A stretch of DNA of 64,000 bases. Source: Poecilobothrus nobilitatus (Eukaryota; Arthropoda; Insecta; Diptera; Dolichopodidae). This document shows, in pieces, positions 48,257 through 61,200 of this stretch; within the stretch, counting starts at the first letter, position 1, and each line of letters opens with the position of its first letter. The notes under the pieces were generated by a model. The model made no database searches. It was not told the DNA's origin and saw nothing but the letters and a program-made list of their open reading frames with translations. The stretch spans positions 214,756,965-214,820,964 of the forward strand of contig OX352774.1 of assembly GCA_947095535.1 (NCBI GenBank). The letters are read 5' to 3'. Made by a program: the position numbers and the translations under genes.

Positions 48257-51200
48257 TAAAAAGGAAGCAGGAAATGAAGAAAATAATATGAAATAACATT
48301 TTTTTTTTATATATATATGTTTATGTATATATGTGATATTAAGAGAACTATTATAATAATAATTTTACGCCCTTCAGCAATTATAACTATTTAAATAAAT
48401 AACCACTTAATGGTCAAATTTAAATGTAACCTTTTGAGACCAAACGGCTTCTGCTATGGTCATTAAAACTATATTTATCCAATCTGGAATTTATTATATC
48501 TTGTAATTAATTAAAATTGAGTTTATAAAACCTTTGCTGGTCACCATTTAAACATTTTTTATTAAATAATAAAATGTAAATTTGGATTAGTAAATGAATT
48601 ATTTTTCGTTTTTATTTTAAAATTTAAGGTTATAGGCCTTAGGTGTTAAGATATGTATATGTTAGTTTTTAAGTAAATGGTAAGATATGAATCAAATAAA
48701 GAAAAAAAAAAAAGAATATTATTAAAATAATGTTATGTTTATTTTGGTTTTTTCTTGGTATTATTTCTATATTTTTATGTTGATGCTTCCCTTCACCTTC
48801 ACATCACAGGAAAACTCCTATTTACTACATTTTCTGAAAAAAAAAAAAAAAAAGAATATTTAATCATAAAACTTTATTAGACTACTTTGTTTCAAATAGA
48901 AAAAAAAAATCAATTTTATTTCATATTAGTTCAATTAAACAAAAAAAAAAGATTTTCGATCAATTTGATTTTGAATAATAAGGCTATATTTTTGTATTAT
49001 TATCAAATAATTTCCAAAGAAAAATATTAACCTTTTTTTCAATACACAAACATACTCATACGGAAATATTTTGTAGAAATAAATATATCCTAAAAATAAA
49101 ATTGAACTCTTCTTGAACCTTTAAAAGAACATCTTAACCGATCATCTATAACATTGTTATTTTTTTCTGTTTTTTTTTTTTGTCAATACCAATATTTTAA
49201 ATACCCCATATATTAATACCATACCTAATCCTATTTTTAATACACCAACACTAACTTATATTATAATATTTCATATAATTTCTGTTCATAATGCATAGTA
49301 ATAATATATATTATATAAATTTAATATCCATTTTATCCTTTATCAATATCCTTTAAAAATGATTATGATGATGGTGATGATAATGATTAGGTTTATAACA
49401 ATAATATTGATGATGATATGTATTGATATTATTGATTATATTACTGATAATGATGATTATATTCATTCTTAAATAGGATATCATTGTGACAATAATACAA
49501 AAACAAAAAAAAAAAAAAATTGAAAACAGGAAAACAGGAAAAAAAAACAGAAGACAAAGACATATTAGTTTAAATGGGATAGCAAAAACTAATATTTTTT
49601 AACACTTCACAATATTCAATCCTTTATGAATTGTCCTTTTTACTCAACTATTCTTTGCACATTTCTAAAAGTAGTCTATAGTGTCTATAGTAAATAAAAT
49701 GAATTTTTTTTTTTTTCCTTTTATAATCTTGATCTTTTATATTATATTATTTAACAGAAGTACAACTCTCATCTTTAGTAGGATTCTTAGATATTTATAA
49801 AATAAGTGACAAAACTATTCAAAGTGTATAATCATTGTTGTGTAAAGTAGTGTAAAATCTATTCATCCATATCAAAATTACAAATTTTTGTTTTAGTTTT
49901 GAAAAACGAACAAAAAAAAAAAAAAAAAAAATTGATATGTATTTTATGTAGTGGAACTTCAGTTTATATTTTTTTTTTTTTGTATTTTGTTTTTTCCTTA
50001 TGTTCGTAGAAAAGGAGAAGGATGAAGAGTAAATCGAATAATAGTTAAACTAAAGTTCTTTATTTATTTAATTATTGTTTTTTTTTTTTTGTTGTTATAT
50101 GACAGATTTTGCAGTGTAATAGAACTACTCATAAATTCTAAATTTATATTTTAATACTTCATTAACCATTTCAATAATGATTAGTTTACCAAATAATTTT
50201 AAAACTAAATCATATTCGAGTATGTACTTTAATTTTAATTTAATTCAATACCTTAAAATCCTTAATGAAATACTATACTTTCCAATTTTAAAATAAGTTT
50301 ATTGATTATTTGATGTAGTTAATGTACAATTGTATGCTAATTCTAAATTTTTTATAAATTTTATCTTGTAACATGTACATTAGTCCTCCTTGTACGTAAT
50401 GTTAAACAACTTTTGTCATAAATCTATCATTTTTTGTGTTTTATCCTTTAGTGAAATTTTCTTGTCAAGTTTCGTTTTATTAAGAGTATCATTATTATTT
50501 AGAAGTAGCAACCACATTTTTTTAGGAATATCCACTACTATTTGGATATATTATTTTTATGGAACCTATTTATTCCATAAGTTAATTTTTATCAGCCCTT
50601 GCATACTAGAAGTAAATAAAATTTCTTATATTGTTAACGTGGAACAAATTCATCAAAACGATAATGTACTAATTCAAAAGAAATGAATACGCTAGCGTAA
50701 AAATATATTTTTAATTATACCCTACAAAACCGAAAAGAATTACTAAGAGGGTGATAAACACTTCAAAATATTACCTATAATAAAAATTTACATTTCGAAT
50801 CAACTTAAGATTTTATTATGCGAGTTAACAGATGGTAATAATGTTAATCCAATGAACTTCTTTGCCAAAGAATTCATTTTGTGTAAAGTTTGAATTCAAT
50901 TGATGGAACCGACCAACTATATAGAACAAAAAGAAAAAAAGAAAGATGTAAACACCGTGTAAGAATGCATAAATAAACAAACAATCAAACACACTTTGTG
51001 GTTCTTACGTAATAAATCAATAATTTTATAACTAGCATAAATCGACATTAAATTTTAGAATTATACTATAAATTGGATAATATAATCATATTACAACAAT
51101 ATTTTTTCAAGTACTCTCTTATACACAATTATATTTATAATCTTTTAAAATTCTTTGTATACAAAATATAAGAATATTTCATAAATTACATACAAACATT

Positions 51201-53336
51201 TCTTAAGCTTCCTTTTGAACGAAAATTTAACCATACTTTTTAACTTCCTATTTCCATCAATATACTCTTCTTGACTAATAAGTTTTTTTTTTTTCTTTTT
51301 TTTACTTCCTCTGTAAGTATTTACAAAAAGGATAAAATTATCAGTGTCGGAAACTGAAATCATCTCTTTAAAACTTTCTGGAAGAACACAAAAAAAAAAA
51401 ACAATGCATAAGTTTAATGCAAAATGTAAACAATTTGATACTAAGTCTGAAATCTTTCATAATACTTTTACATGTGAAAAAAAATTGCACTTTTCTTAAA
51501 ATTTTGAGTTAACAATTTTTTTTTTTTTTCTTTGTTGTTCCACATGAAAAGAAAAACTTTTAGAAATTGTGATATTCACATGTAACTTAGTCTCAAAAAA
51601 GTTTCTTTACAATCTTGTTGTTCTATTACAAATTGTTACTTTAAAGTTTTTCATTATGCTTTCAGAAAAGTTTTCATTACATAAAGTACATAGTTTAATT
51701 AACGTTAAAGACAATTATTTATATTACAACTAATGGATAATGGTTGGGCTTGTTAATTTTTTATGGGTTTAAAATTAAAAATTAAGGAACTATAGTTTTC
51801 ATTGTATTTTTTTGTTGCTAATAACAAACCCTGCTCATTCATTTAATTTAAAATTTTGATTTAAGATTCTTTTTATACTAAATATACAACAAAAAAAATT
51901 TTTAATTTTTATCAATTATTTTATACTAAAGTTTAATTTATTTTTTTATTCAAGACTGAATTGAAATTTATAAAAATCACGGTAAATCATGGTGATATTC
52001 GAAACTGAAAGATATTATAGGGATGTGTGCAACAAACACTAGAAGTTTTGTGTCTAAAACACATGTTTTTTAATTTAATATTTTCGTTCATTGTGATAGA
52101 AATTTGAAAATTTTTTAACGGTAAAATATTTATAATATGTATTTATAAATTCAGATTTTTATTTTTCTACTTTTATTTTTACCCCATATTTCTTTTGTAA
52201 AAAGTCTAAATTAAATAATTTTTCTGTCTTCAACAAAAGTAATACAAATAAGTGATTTCAATAAGTCAAATATTTAATTGCTAAACTTGAATATTATAAA
52301 CGTAAAAACAAATTAATATTTTGATCTAATTAATAATCTTTCTCTATCTTAGTATCAACTTAAAATTTTTAAAATCTTAAATTTCCTTAACCAATTCAAC
52401 GTAAATAATATTTTAAATATGTACACGAAATTTAAAGTAAAATAATTGAAAACCCATTAAAATGTTAAATTGAATTTTTTATTTTAGAAAAAATAAATTA
52501 TTTTTAAAAAGTTAAACCACTATTTAAAAAATTTTTACCTTTATACTTTTTTATTCCAAGAAATTAAATTAAAACATCAAAATTTTTAAGTAAAATTTAA
52601 TTTCAGAAAAATCATTTATTTTTTTTTACAAATAACATATACCTTTGCCTCCAAATTTATGCAATAAAGAAAACAAAATAAAATTTACTGAAACTAATTT
52701 ATAGTTTACAGAAATGTTTTTCTGTTGTTATCATTAAAAATCAAGTTGTAAAGTCATCATAAATACAATATTTTGTTGCAATTTATAACCTTTATTTTAT
52801 TTTTTTTTTTTTTTTGAAAGCTAAATACAATTTTTAATGGAGAAATAAAATAAAAACATAAAAGATTGAAAATTGAAAAGTTTTGCAAACAATTTCCCAT
52901 AAAATTCAGATGGCATAAAATGTTTTTAAATTTTTTTATTACGATAATAGTTTTATATAGAAATAATTTGTAGCTAAATTAAAATTTTAAGAAATTTCAA
53001 TTGTAGAATAAGGAAGTCGATTTTTTTTTTTGAAGAGCATTTATATATTTATTTCTTTTTTCGAAATTTGTTAAAATATAAGCATATTTCCATGCAGCAG
53101 AACATATGCTGGCACTAAAAAAATTCTTAAATAATATTAGAAAATATTTTATAATTTTTTTCCATTCGAAATACCTGTAAAAATAAAATAAAAAAAAACT
53201 TAAGTTTCTTACTCAATTTAACACAATTTAAACTCCTCGATTCCTATTTTTCCTAATATTTTAAAGAATATTAAGTCATTTAATCGAATTCTTCTTTTTA
53301 AGGCTTTGCGAAACAAATTTCGAATAATAATTAATT
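48257..53336. other. Gene-free A/T-rich sequence
   Basis: Contains the GAT microsatellite and many homopolymers. Frames at 50390-50686 (plus) and 51145-51363 (minus, with a poly-Lys run from a homopolymer) have no domain and are judged chance. Confidence 0.45.
49359..49460. repeat. Interrupted (GAT)n microsatellite
   Basis: Clusters of GATGAT, GATAAT and GATTAT words over about 100 bp. Confidence 0.7.
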
Positions 53337-53469
53337 TCTGGTGTGGGTAAGAGTATTCGTTGTAATAATTAATCCTAATAATAATTCCTCCTTATACGGA
53401 ATTTACAGTCGCGCCTGAAAAGGAAAGGCTCACATTTATGTGGCAGAGGAATAAACTAAACAAAAAAAA
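53337..53469 (+). mobile_element. tRNA-derived SINE (family S1), decayed copy
   Basis: It retains GTGTGGGTAAGAGT (A-box side), ATTTACAGTCGCGCCTGAAA and CACATTTATGTGGCAGAG with a short A-rich tail. The B-box region is replaced by A/T sequence and the TTGTGTAATTTCC segment is deleted. Confidence 0.7.
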
Positions 53470-54504
53470 CAATTAGTTCTTTTTCAAAAATTTTATTTCT
53501 TAGAATTACGTCCAATATTCAGAAAAACTTTTAACTTTGTATTATATTTAAGAAGAACTACTCAACTTTCCGATTTTTATTGTGATGTTTCTAATAAATG
53601 TCGAATTTCATAATTAATATATTTTTATATGGATTCGAATTAATTGATTATTCCATTTTTTTAGAAAAATGTTAAACATATTTGAAATAAATAATGTTTC
53701 AATCCTGTCATGTTTTCACATTAATTTCAATGCCCCGTAAAATTTGTATTTAAGATTTGTCATGTATTTTTACAAAATAAGACAATTATTTACACATGGC
53801 TAAACAATATAACTTACAAATAAATTCCAGAAAAAATTCTGGTAAAACTGGAAAAAAATAAATTACAATTTCTATAGTTTTTATTATTATTATTTTCGAA
53901 AAGAATACAATTTTCAAGAAAAAAAAAAAAATAGGATGCAATTGTAGGTTTAGAGCTTCTTGCTATAGTAAATCCTTTAATATAGATATTACAAAACTAA
54001 TTTCAGAGCCTGTGTTGATCAATGATCAATGGCCTGCATGATTAATCATGAAATTAAATTTTAATTCAATATATTAAACACTTTACAAAAATATTAAGCT
54101 TAAGAACACTTAAATTCATTGAAACTTAATTTCCAATAAAAATAATATGTATTGAACATGAATACAATTTTCACCTGCGCTAACCTATTTATAACTTAAC
54201 CCCACAGTAGTTACTTTCTTAAACTACTGTTAAAAAATAAAATTGTATATTTGACCTAATGAACTAATTTACCCTATTCTAAAACGACGGATTACTGCCT
54301 TGTGAAATAGAACTGAAGCGTCCCGCTGCCCACCTGTACTCAGTTCAAATTATTAGATGGCATAATTCTGCATATACTAATTTGTCTGTGTTTTTACAGC
54401 AGAATTTTTCTTTTGCACAAACAATAGTACTAAAGATACCCTAACCTATTATTTGTGTCAAAAAGGTAATGATGTTTAGTGGATTACAGTGCCACACGTT
54501 AATA
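53470..54504. other. Gene-free; GC-richer patch near 54290
   Basis: 54280-54350 (CGACGGATTACTGCC, AAGCGTCCCGCTGCCCACC) is notably G/C-rich for this window but not open in a convincing frame. Origin unknown. Confidence 0.35.
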
Positions 54505-54555
54505 AAAAAAACCATAGCTCCGCTTTTGGATTTGAACCGCTTCTCTTTAACGTTT
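54505..54555 (-). mobile_element. Possible tRNA-derived SINE remnant (B box only)
   Basis: The reverse complement carries GCGGTTCAAATCC, a B-box match at 54528-54538, followed by a short body and an A run in SINE orientation (T-sense A/T run at 54501-54511). The T-arm stem is poor. Confidence 0.3.
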
Positions 54556-54784
54556 TTCAATTATTCCCATTTACCCCCTTAAATAAAAAAAAAATTCTTA
54601 GTATATTTTCCCATTAAATAGAGAATCTGAAGAGATCGTAATAGAACTCTTGTTTATCAGATATAATAGTTTATGTCCGCATATAATTTGTTTTTCGAAA
54701 TGAACTGATGTTCATCTATGTTTTGAATATAGAATAAAATTTAAAACTAGAATAAATGAATTAAATGCAAAGCCAGTATAAATA

Positions 54785-55332
54785 TATATTTATTAATTTG
54801 TTTGGGCCGGTTGCCATAAGGGCATGTGGGCCAGCTTAAAAAACTTAATCTATTTTTATATTAAACCTAATTATATTCTTATATTTTCTATTTATGTGGC
54901 CGTTTTATTCTTTGTGACTTTATTTATAATTGTTCCCATATTTCGTGGTGTTCTAGTAGTTTTATTATTTTGCCAATGCTGGTTTTGTCGTTTCCAGTTA
55001 TTGCTTTTGTGATTGGGGTAGATTCATTAGCCCAGATTCTAAGTGTTTCCGGACATTCTAAAAATACGTGTTTTACTGTTATAGTATTGTTGCAGAATCG
55101 ACAAATGGGAGAAAATTCTCCCGTGAATATGTGTTTGTCTGTATATAGGGTGCATCCCATTCTAATCCGTGACAACTTTATTCCGATTTCCTTGCTTCCT
55201 TTGTTAATAATTTTGGTTTCTGTAATGTTTGGGAATATTTGTTTCCTAAAGGAAGTTGAGCAGTCCCATTCTTGCTGTCTTATATTTTTAATGTGTTTTA
55301 TTAAATGAATAAGGTTCCCTATATTTTCTTAA
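54785..55332 (-). mobile_element. 5'-truncated jockey-like LINE, 3' end
   Basis: On the minus strand a frame is open from about 55332 to 54924 and ends in the typical C-terminal region of jockey-clade ORF2: LSRIRMGCTLYTDKH followed by CRFCNNTITVKHVFLEC (C-X2-C-X7-H-X4-C knuckle). A 3' untranslated tail with GGCCCACATGCCC and GGCAACCGGCCC then runs to about 54785 and ends in A/T-rich sequence. RT and endonuclease are missing, so this is a typical 5'-truncated insertion. I could not find clear target-site duplications. Confidence 0.82.
54924..55332 (-). pseudogene. C-terminal remnant of a jockey-like ORF2 (zinc-knuckle region)
   Basis: About 136 in-frame codons on the minus strand. The start is a truncation and not a real initiation site: the frame simply opens after a TAA, and the first codons (ENIGNLIHLIKHIKNI) read as the interior of the ORF2 tail. 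The CCHC-like motif and the LSRIRMG block are characteristic of the region after RNase H in jockey/R1-type ORF2 proteins. It cannot encode an active enzyme. Confidence 0.78.
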
Positions 55333-56844
55333 TTTTTAAAACTGCACAACTTTTCAAAATTTTCAAAAGAACAAAATTCCATCATCTAATAACACAAACT
55401 CATTTGAATAAAAACTCATTATTAAGATCTTAGACTACACATTCTAAGAAAAATCACACAAATTTAAGTATTTTTTTGTAAAGAATTCCAATATGTCTAC
55501 TGAAACATAAAAGTGATTCAATACAATAAAGTAAAAAAAAAAATTGAATAATAAAAATTAGAGTAAAAATAAAAAATGACTGCTATAAATTTTTTTTAAA
55601 AATGCACTTTTTCATTCAAAGGCAGATAAATTTCAAGGACAATTTATTTATTAGATTTGTATTCTTTTATAAAACCAAAACTGAAACTAAACCAATTTAT
55701 TATGATCTTTTTTTCATTTAAAGGACATCACATTAAAATTTTGATGCAGTTCAATTTTCTTTTTATTGATTATATTATGTTACTGAACTATATTCAAATT
55801 CAGAATTTAAATGTCTGGACTAAATAGTTTGAAAAGATCTGCATTGCATTACAATAAACTTGCATTTTTTAAATATAAGAATAATTTAGATACTTGTTTT
55901 TGTATTCCTCTTAGAAATTTTAAAAATTTTTTGTGAAAATAGAATTATTATACAGTCATTAGACATTTATAATTTGAATTTATCAAGTTTTATTTTTCTT
56001 TAAAATTTATTGCAAATATTAATAAAGATAACATTAAATTAAAATTTAATAATGTTAATAGACAGAGAAAAAATTAAATCATCTAAAATTAACCTTTAAA
56101 AAAACGAGGAAGAATACAGTTGACTTTGTCAACTCTTAGATACCCGTACGAACCGTTAGTATGTTCACAGCCTGTCACTCTGCTTACAATATTATTTTTT
56201 TAATATTTTAGTATTTTAAAATAATTTTGGTGAATTTTATAATTTCTAAAACTATGGGTTGTACATATATTCAAACTATATGTTTATATGTACATTCTTC
56301 AAAAGCAGATTCTAACCTTCCACATAACGATTATCAATCCAAAACTTTTTCAAATATTCTATAGTACCATTTAATACTAAGCGGTAAATGTATATTAAAT
56401 TTACTAAGTACAAAACAGTAAATATAATTTTAAATATTATATTATATTATATTTAAATATTCCATTGACAGAATAATTTCTTATAAGTACAATAAAATAC
56501 ATATGTGTATGTAAATACGGCGCTATATAATATACATCTACACTCTTATCATTCATTCACTAGTGACATATACGATATGTAAAAATAAACATGATATTAT
56601 ATAAGTATGTATATATATCAATATCATATAAATAAAAATTCTTCAAGCAACCGTTATGTTGTTTATTTAATTACATTTTTATGTACCACGCATTATATCC
56701 TCAACAATTTCAAATTATCGAGTAAAACAAAATGGAAAAAATTCGTTAATGAAATTTGTTAGAAAATTTGAAAAAATCAAGTAACACTTTCGTCAATTAT
56801 AAAGTAACCCTATATTATTAAAAAAAGTTGTTAACAGAAATAAA

Positions 56845-57683
56845 AATATAATGTTGGAGCTTTAATTTTTGTGTATTACTTCAAAAAACTTTTAACAGGT
56901 GTTCAAGTTACAGGTGTTTAAAAATAGGAAATTTTCAGTTTTTGACCCCTTACAGCTCCTAAACGGGGGGTGATACAAAAAAAATTTCTGAAATGACTCA
57001 TACTAATTTTCAAAGATCTAACTTCTGTCAAAATTTCAAGTTTCCAACTTTAACCGTTTAGAAGATGGAAGGGTTAAAGAATTTTGCAATATTTGAGTTT
57101 CGCATAACGGTAAATTAAGACACCGTATGCCAAAAATATATATTTATTGTATATATACTTTTAAAGCTAATGAAAGTAGTAATCGTTTGGCGTTTTCAAA
57201 ATGAAGATATACCTTATAGAACTTGTGCTATAACAATTTAAATATAGAGCTTTTTTGAACCTTTGGGGAGCTGTAGCTCCATAACGGGTGGGGTACAAAA
57301 AAAGTTATTAAAAATAAAATTAATATTTTTGTGACATCTATCAGCAGTTAAAATTTCATAGCTCTATTTCAAAAAAAATGTGGGGATCTAAAAGTTAGGT
57401 GTTCGAGAGCTACCCTAAGGTTTGGTCCAAACTCAACCAAAAAAAATAGGGAACCTACAAATTACTCCCAAAATATTTTGTGTAAATTTCAAGATTCTAG
57501 CTTTCTTAGTTTTTGAGTTAGCGTGCTGACGGACGGACGGACGGACGGACGGACATGGCTCAAAAGTCTTAGAATTTTTTTCTGATCCGATCCATACCTT
57601 TGAAGGTATATCTAGCTCGCTTATTTCGAGGTGTTACAAACGGAGGAGTAATTTTATTATACCCGATCCTATCGTACGGGTAT
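56845..57683 (+). repeat. Repeat family A, copy 2 (longer)
   Basis: Inverted relative to copy 1 and about 270 bp longer at its 5' side. It shows TGGAGCTTTAATTTTTGTGT, CTCCTAAACGGGGGGTGATA, CATAACGGTAAATT, GCTCCATAACGGGTGGGG, the GACGGACGGACG run (57529-57553), AGGTATATCTAGCTCGC and the ATACCCG/CGGGTAT hairpin (57659-57683). The 5' part is shared with family C, so A and C are related modular elements. No open frame of note. Confidence 0.82.
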
Positions 57684-58137
57684 AATGAGGACAAGTGTTG
57701 AGTTATATATTAACTGTAGCGTACCCATAACATGGACATAATGCTATGCTGGTTGCAAAAAATTTAATTACCTTTTAGAAATTTAAAACATATAACATAA
57801 ATACGTATTGAGAGAAGTATGTAAATTTTGGAGTTGTATGACAGCTATACAGATTTATTAACTAACATTATATGAGCATAAAAATTTTGCAGCTACACGA
57901 ACCTATTGCGTTAGACTCATCAAAATTTTTAAAAAGTGGTTGGCATAAAACTTAACTAATTAATAAAACTCTTGACAAAATGCTACATTTTGAAAATGAA
58001 ATGGTAAATGGTATTTTCTTAATTCTTTGTTTTTTCAGTTATTGTCCAGACGGACAGATGGATGGACGCACTCAGCTAAATCAGCTCAGTATTCAATCTT
58101 GAACAACAATATACATTCTTTTTCATATATATGTGAT

Positions 58138-58213
58138 ATTATGTGATTTCTTTGAAGGTGTCACTATTATGTGAAGGTGTCTATATTATGTGATTTCTTT
58201 GAAGGTGTCACTA
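58138..58213 (+). repeat. Local tandem duplication near the end of family B copy 3
   Basis: ATTATGTGATTTCTTTGAAG followed by GTGTCACTA occurs at 58138-58166 and 58185-58213, 47 bp apart, with a partial third GTGAAGGTGTC between them. Confidence 0.65.
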
Positions 58214-58260
58214 ATGTAATTGCAAATTTATTACATCCTTGAACTACGTTCGTGCAATAA

Positions 58261-61200
58261 TACGAAAATAATGTATCGTAGGTTCAAAATTTATTATCAA
58301 ATTAAATGTATCATTAAATTTAACTCCGGATCTTTTAACTCTATTAAGAAATGTTGGAAAATGATACAATTTAGAAAGCGTTTAGAGATAGAGATGCAGA
58401 ATTTTATTAAAAAGTGAAGAGTGGATATGTGTAGTTATATGTACCCTTAACGAATTAAGTCTAACAATGTATCACCTTTATTTTAAATCTCTTAATAAAG
58501 TTATAAAATTTCAAACAAATATTAAAAAGTGACTCCTTTAATCGCACATTTTCCATATCCCGATATATTTGCAAATTTAAATAAAACAAATTTTAAATCC
58601 TAAAAATATATTTTATATTTACTTGAAAAAAAAAAAATTTATTTCCTTTTCCTTTTTAAAAAATGTTCAGTACCTTGCCAAAAAATCATTTGTGGCCTGA
58701 ATCCAAATAATATGTTTTTTAATTCTTTTTTTTTTTGGTTTACATTGAATGAATTAAAAAAGTAGTTCTTTTTTAAGTAAAAACCTCAATTATAATTTTT
58801 TTTATTTTATTCACAATTGTTTATTGATTACAATTAGATGATCACAATAAACAATTAAACAATAATACCGGTTTAGTCTCAGTTCTTTTAGGTCATTTTC
58901 CTAACACATCCTTATAAAATTTAACTTAGGAACTGATATAAAAGCTATAAGTATAACAAAATAGTAAATAGCATCATTGTTAAAGCATGTATTCAGTCTT
59001 TTTTCCTTATTTCGTTAGTTAAATTTAAAAACTTCGTTAATGCTGGATTTATTGTTTTGGATAAAAGTTGTAAACTCATGCGCTTCCATGAATTTTTTAT
59101 AAATTTTAATAGGCAGAAAATTTGCTGAAGCAATGAATCGTCAGAAAGAGAATTCTTTTAAAAAAAAAACAAAGCGCGACAATGAATCACAAAGCATGTA
59201 GCATATACCAAATATGATTATTATAGCAAAATGATTATTTTAAAATTGTAATATTACAACGAGTAATTTATTTTAGAAAGACGCGGACTCTAGAACATTT
59301 TTATATATTTGATGTACACATGCTACAATTTTGTCTTATTTACTGCGAAATTTGTTTTGAACTAAAGTAATTAACATTTGAAAAAGTACAATAACATTAT
59401 GGTCGCAGTAATTTATGTTTTTGGCCACTTTAATGCACTATATGACGTTGAATTTGTTGAACAGTAATTCTAGCTCTTGCGAGTATTTTAAAAAATTCCC
59501 GATTAAAATTCTTGTTTTTTTTTATTTTCTTATTTTGATATTATAATTTAGCTGCGCTATATATGCTAGTAGTATTTATGGATATCAATCAAAATATAGT
59601 ACCATGTTCCACCTATTACGCTTCTTTTTTCTAGAATAGATCTATATTTTTAAGTGAATAATAATAAATCTATGTTTTTTTGACATGTTCCCGCAAAACA
59701 TTTTCCTTTCAGTTATAACGTTAGAGTCAGTCCAAAACTGGTTAATAATTTATCAATAGTAATAATGCTATTTGTTCTTTCAAACAGCTTAGATTTGTTC
59801 TCGACTATTATTTTACTCAACTTTTCGCTTCGTTATGGTATTTCTTAACCTAAAGAAGCCTCAATTATCTGACATGTAGGGAATAGTGGTTTCGGAATTC
59901 TATTTTAACATTTGCAAGTTTAAGCTATTTAAGCTATTTGTTAAGAGAGTATTCAAAGAAGACTTGTAATTCAGTTGGGTATAACAAAAATTTGTTCTTT
60001 AAATTTATTTAAACTCCAAAAATTTCTTATCCTTTAAAGTTTTATAAAATAATCAATTATACTGTACAATACTGTACAGAATTTTTTAAGACTTTAGGCT
60101 GAAAAAAACAATTTTTTTATATTAAAACTTTTTTGAATTTTCACAGTTTTAAATCAAAATAGAAAACATTTTTTTAAACAATTAAAAAAAAATTCACTAA
60201 TTTACCATAACCAGTACTTCACCTTTTTTTCTATAAATTACACGTTTATTAAATCCTCTTATATTTTATCACCACTACAAAATATTTAATAACATAGAAA
60301 ATAAAATACGGTTAGTTCTAAAATAAATTTCAAAAATCAAAACCTAAAAAGACCTTAAGTAAAAAGGAAAAGATTTGTTTTGTTTTGTGTATTGTCCTAA
60401 AATAAATCAAAATCAAAATCTAAAAAGAAAATGATCTTGTTTTAATACTATTTAGTTTTTTTTATCTATTACAGGATATCTTAATACGATGCGGCATTTT
60501 TGAGATGAGTATTTGTGTTTCTTTGATAAAATGATTATAGTATACAAAGTAACGTATTAAAGAAGCCAATATTTTTAGGGATAACGTTTAAACAAAATAA
60601 TTTTACAATAGGACTCTACGAACTAAAGCCAACAAATATTAATGAACTAACGCCCACATCAGGTCTATAGAAAATGGATTTGAGTTCTCAATTGTGAGTC
60701 TTACTTATGAACTAGTATCAGTTGATTTCTGTTTGTGAATTTTGTTCGTGTAAGCTTTAGTTTGTGGAGTCTTATAAGAATACTCAGTATTTACAATTTG
60801 ACTAAATAATATATTAATAATATACAATACTTATAATAAAAGTTAAGCTGAAGAGATCTTAATTAATTAAAATAAGAACTGACAAAAATCACCGTCTGTA
60901 TTTATATTCGTACATTACTACTTTATATTACCCATACCGTACCTAAGCGTACGCATCATGTTCAAATAAGGAAGACCAACATCACCAAACACAATTGATA
61001 ATGGACAATTAGAAGCAAATTATTAGACATAACTTAAACTAAGGATTTTGTAAAATGCTTCTTTATCTAAAAATTGCCGTGTTACAAAAAGAATACCTGT
61101 GCCACAGAACTAGAAACTTTGCAAATTAGATGAACTTTTTCCCCCCAAATTGCTTGTTAATTACAAATTCTTTATCTTTCTTAAGAAAAAGGTTCTTGTG

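Larger units (their letters stand above)
56102..58260 (+). repeat. Repeat family B, copy 3, interrupted
   Basis: The head (AAACGAGGAAGAATACAGTTG, palindrome at 56119-56133, AGATACCCGTACGAACC) is followed by unrelated A/T sequence and a family A element. Family B resumes at about 57700 (ACATAATGCTATGC, TTTTGGAGTTGTATGACAGC, GCGTTAGACTCATC, a GACGGACAGATGGATGGACG run) and ends CTTGAACTACGTTCGTGC at 58260. The simplest reading is insertion of other DNA, including family A, into an older family B copy. Confidence 0.55.

Noticed and set aside
50390..50686. 98-codon plus-strand frame with hydrophobic stretches
   Set aside because: Hydrophobicity follows from T-rich codons. No signal, domain or gene context.
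51145..51363. 72-codon minus-strand frame with a lysine run
   Set aside because: The lysine run comes from a T homopolymer, and no family fits the rest.
54970..55308. 112-codon plus-strand frame
   Set aside because: It is the antisense shadow of the jockey-like ORF2 tail, which has the CCHC-type motif on the minus strand.
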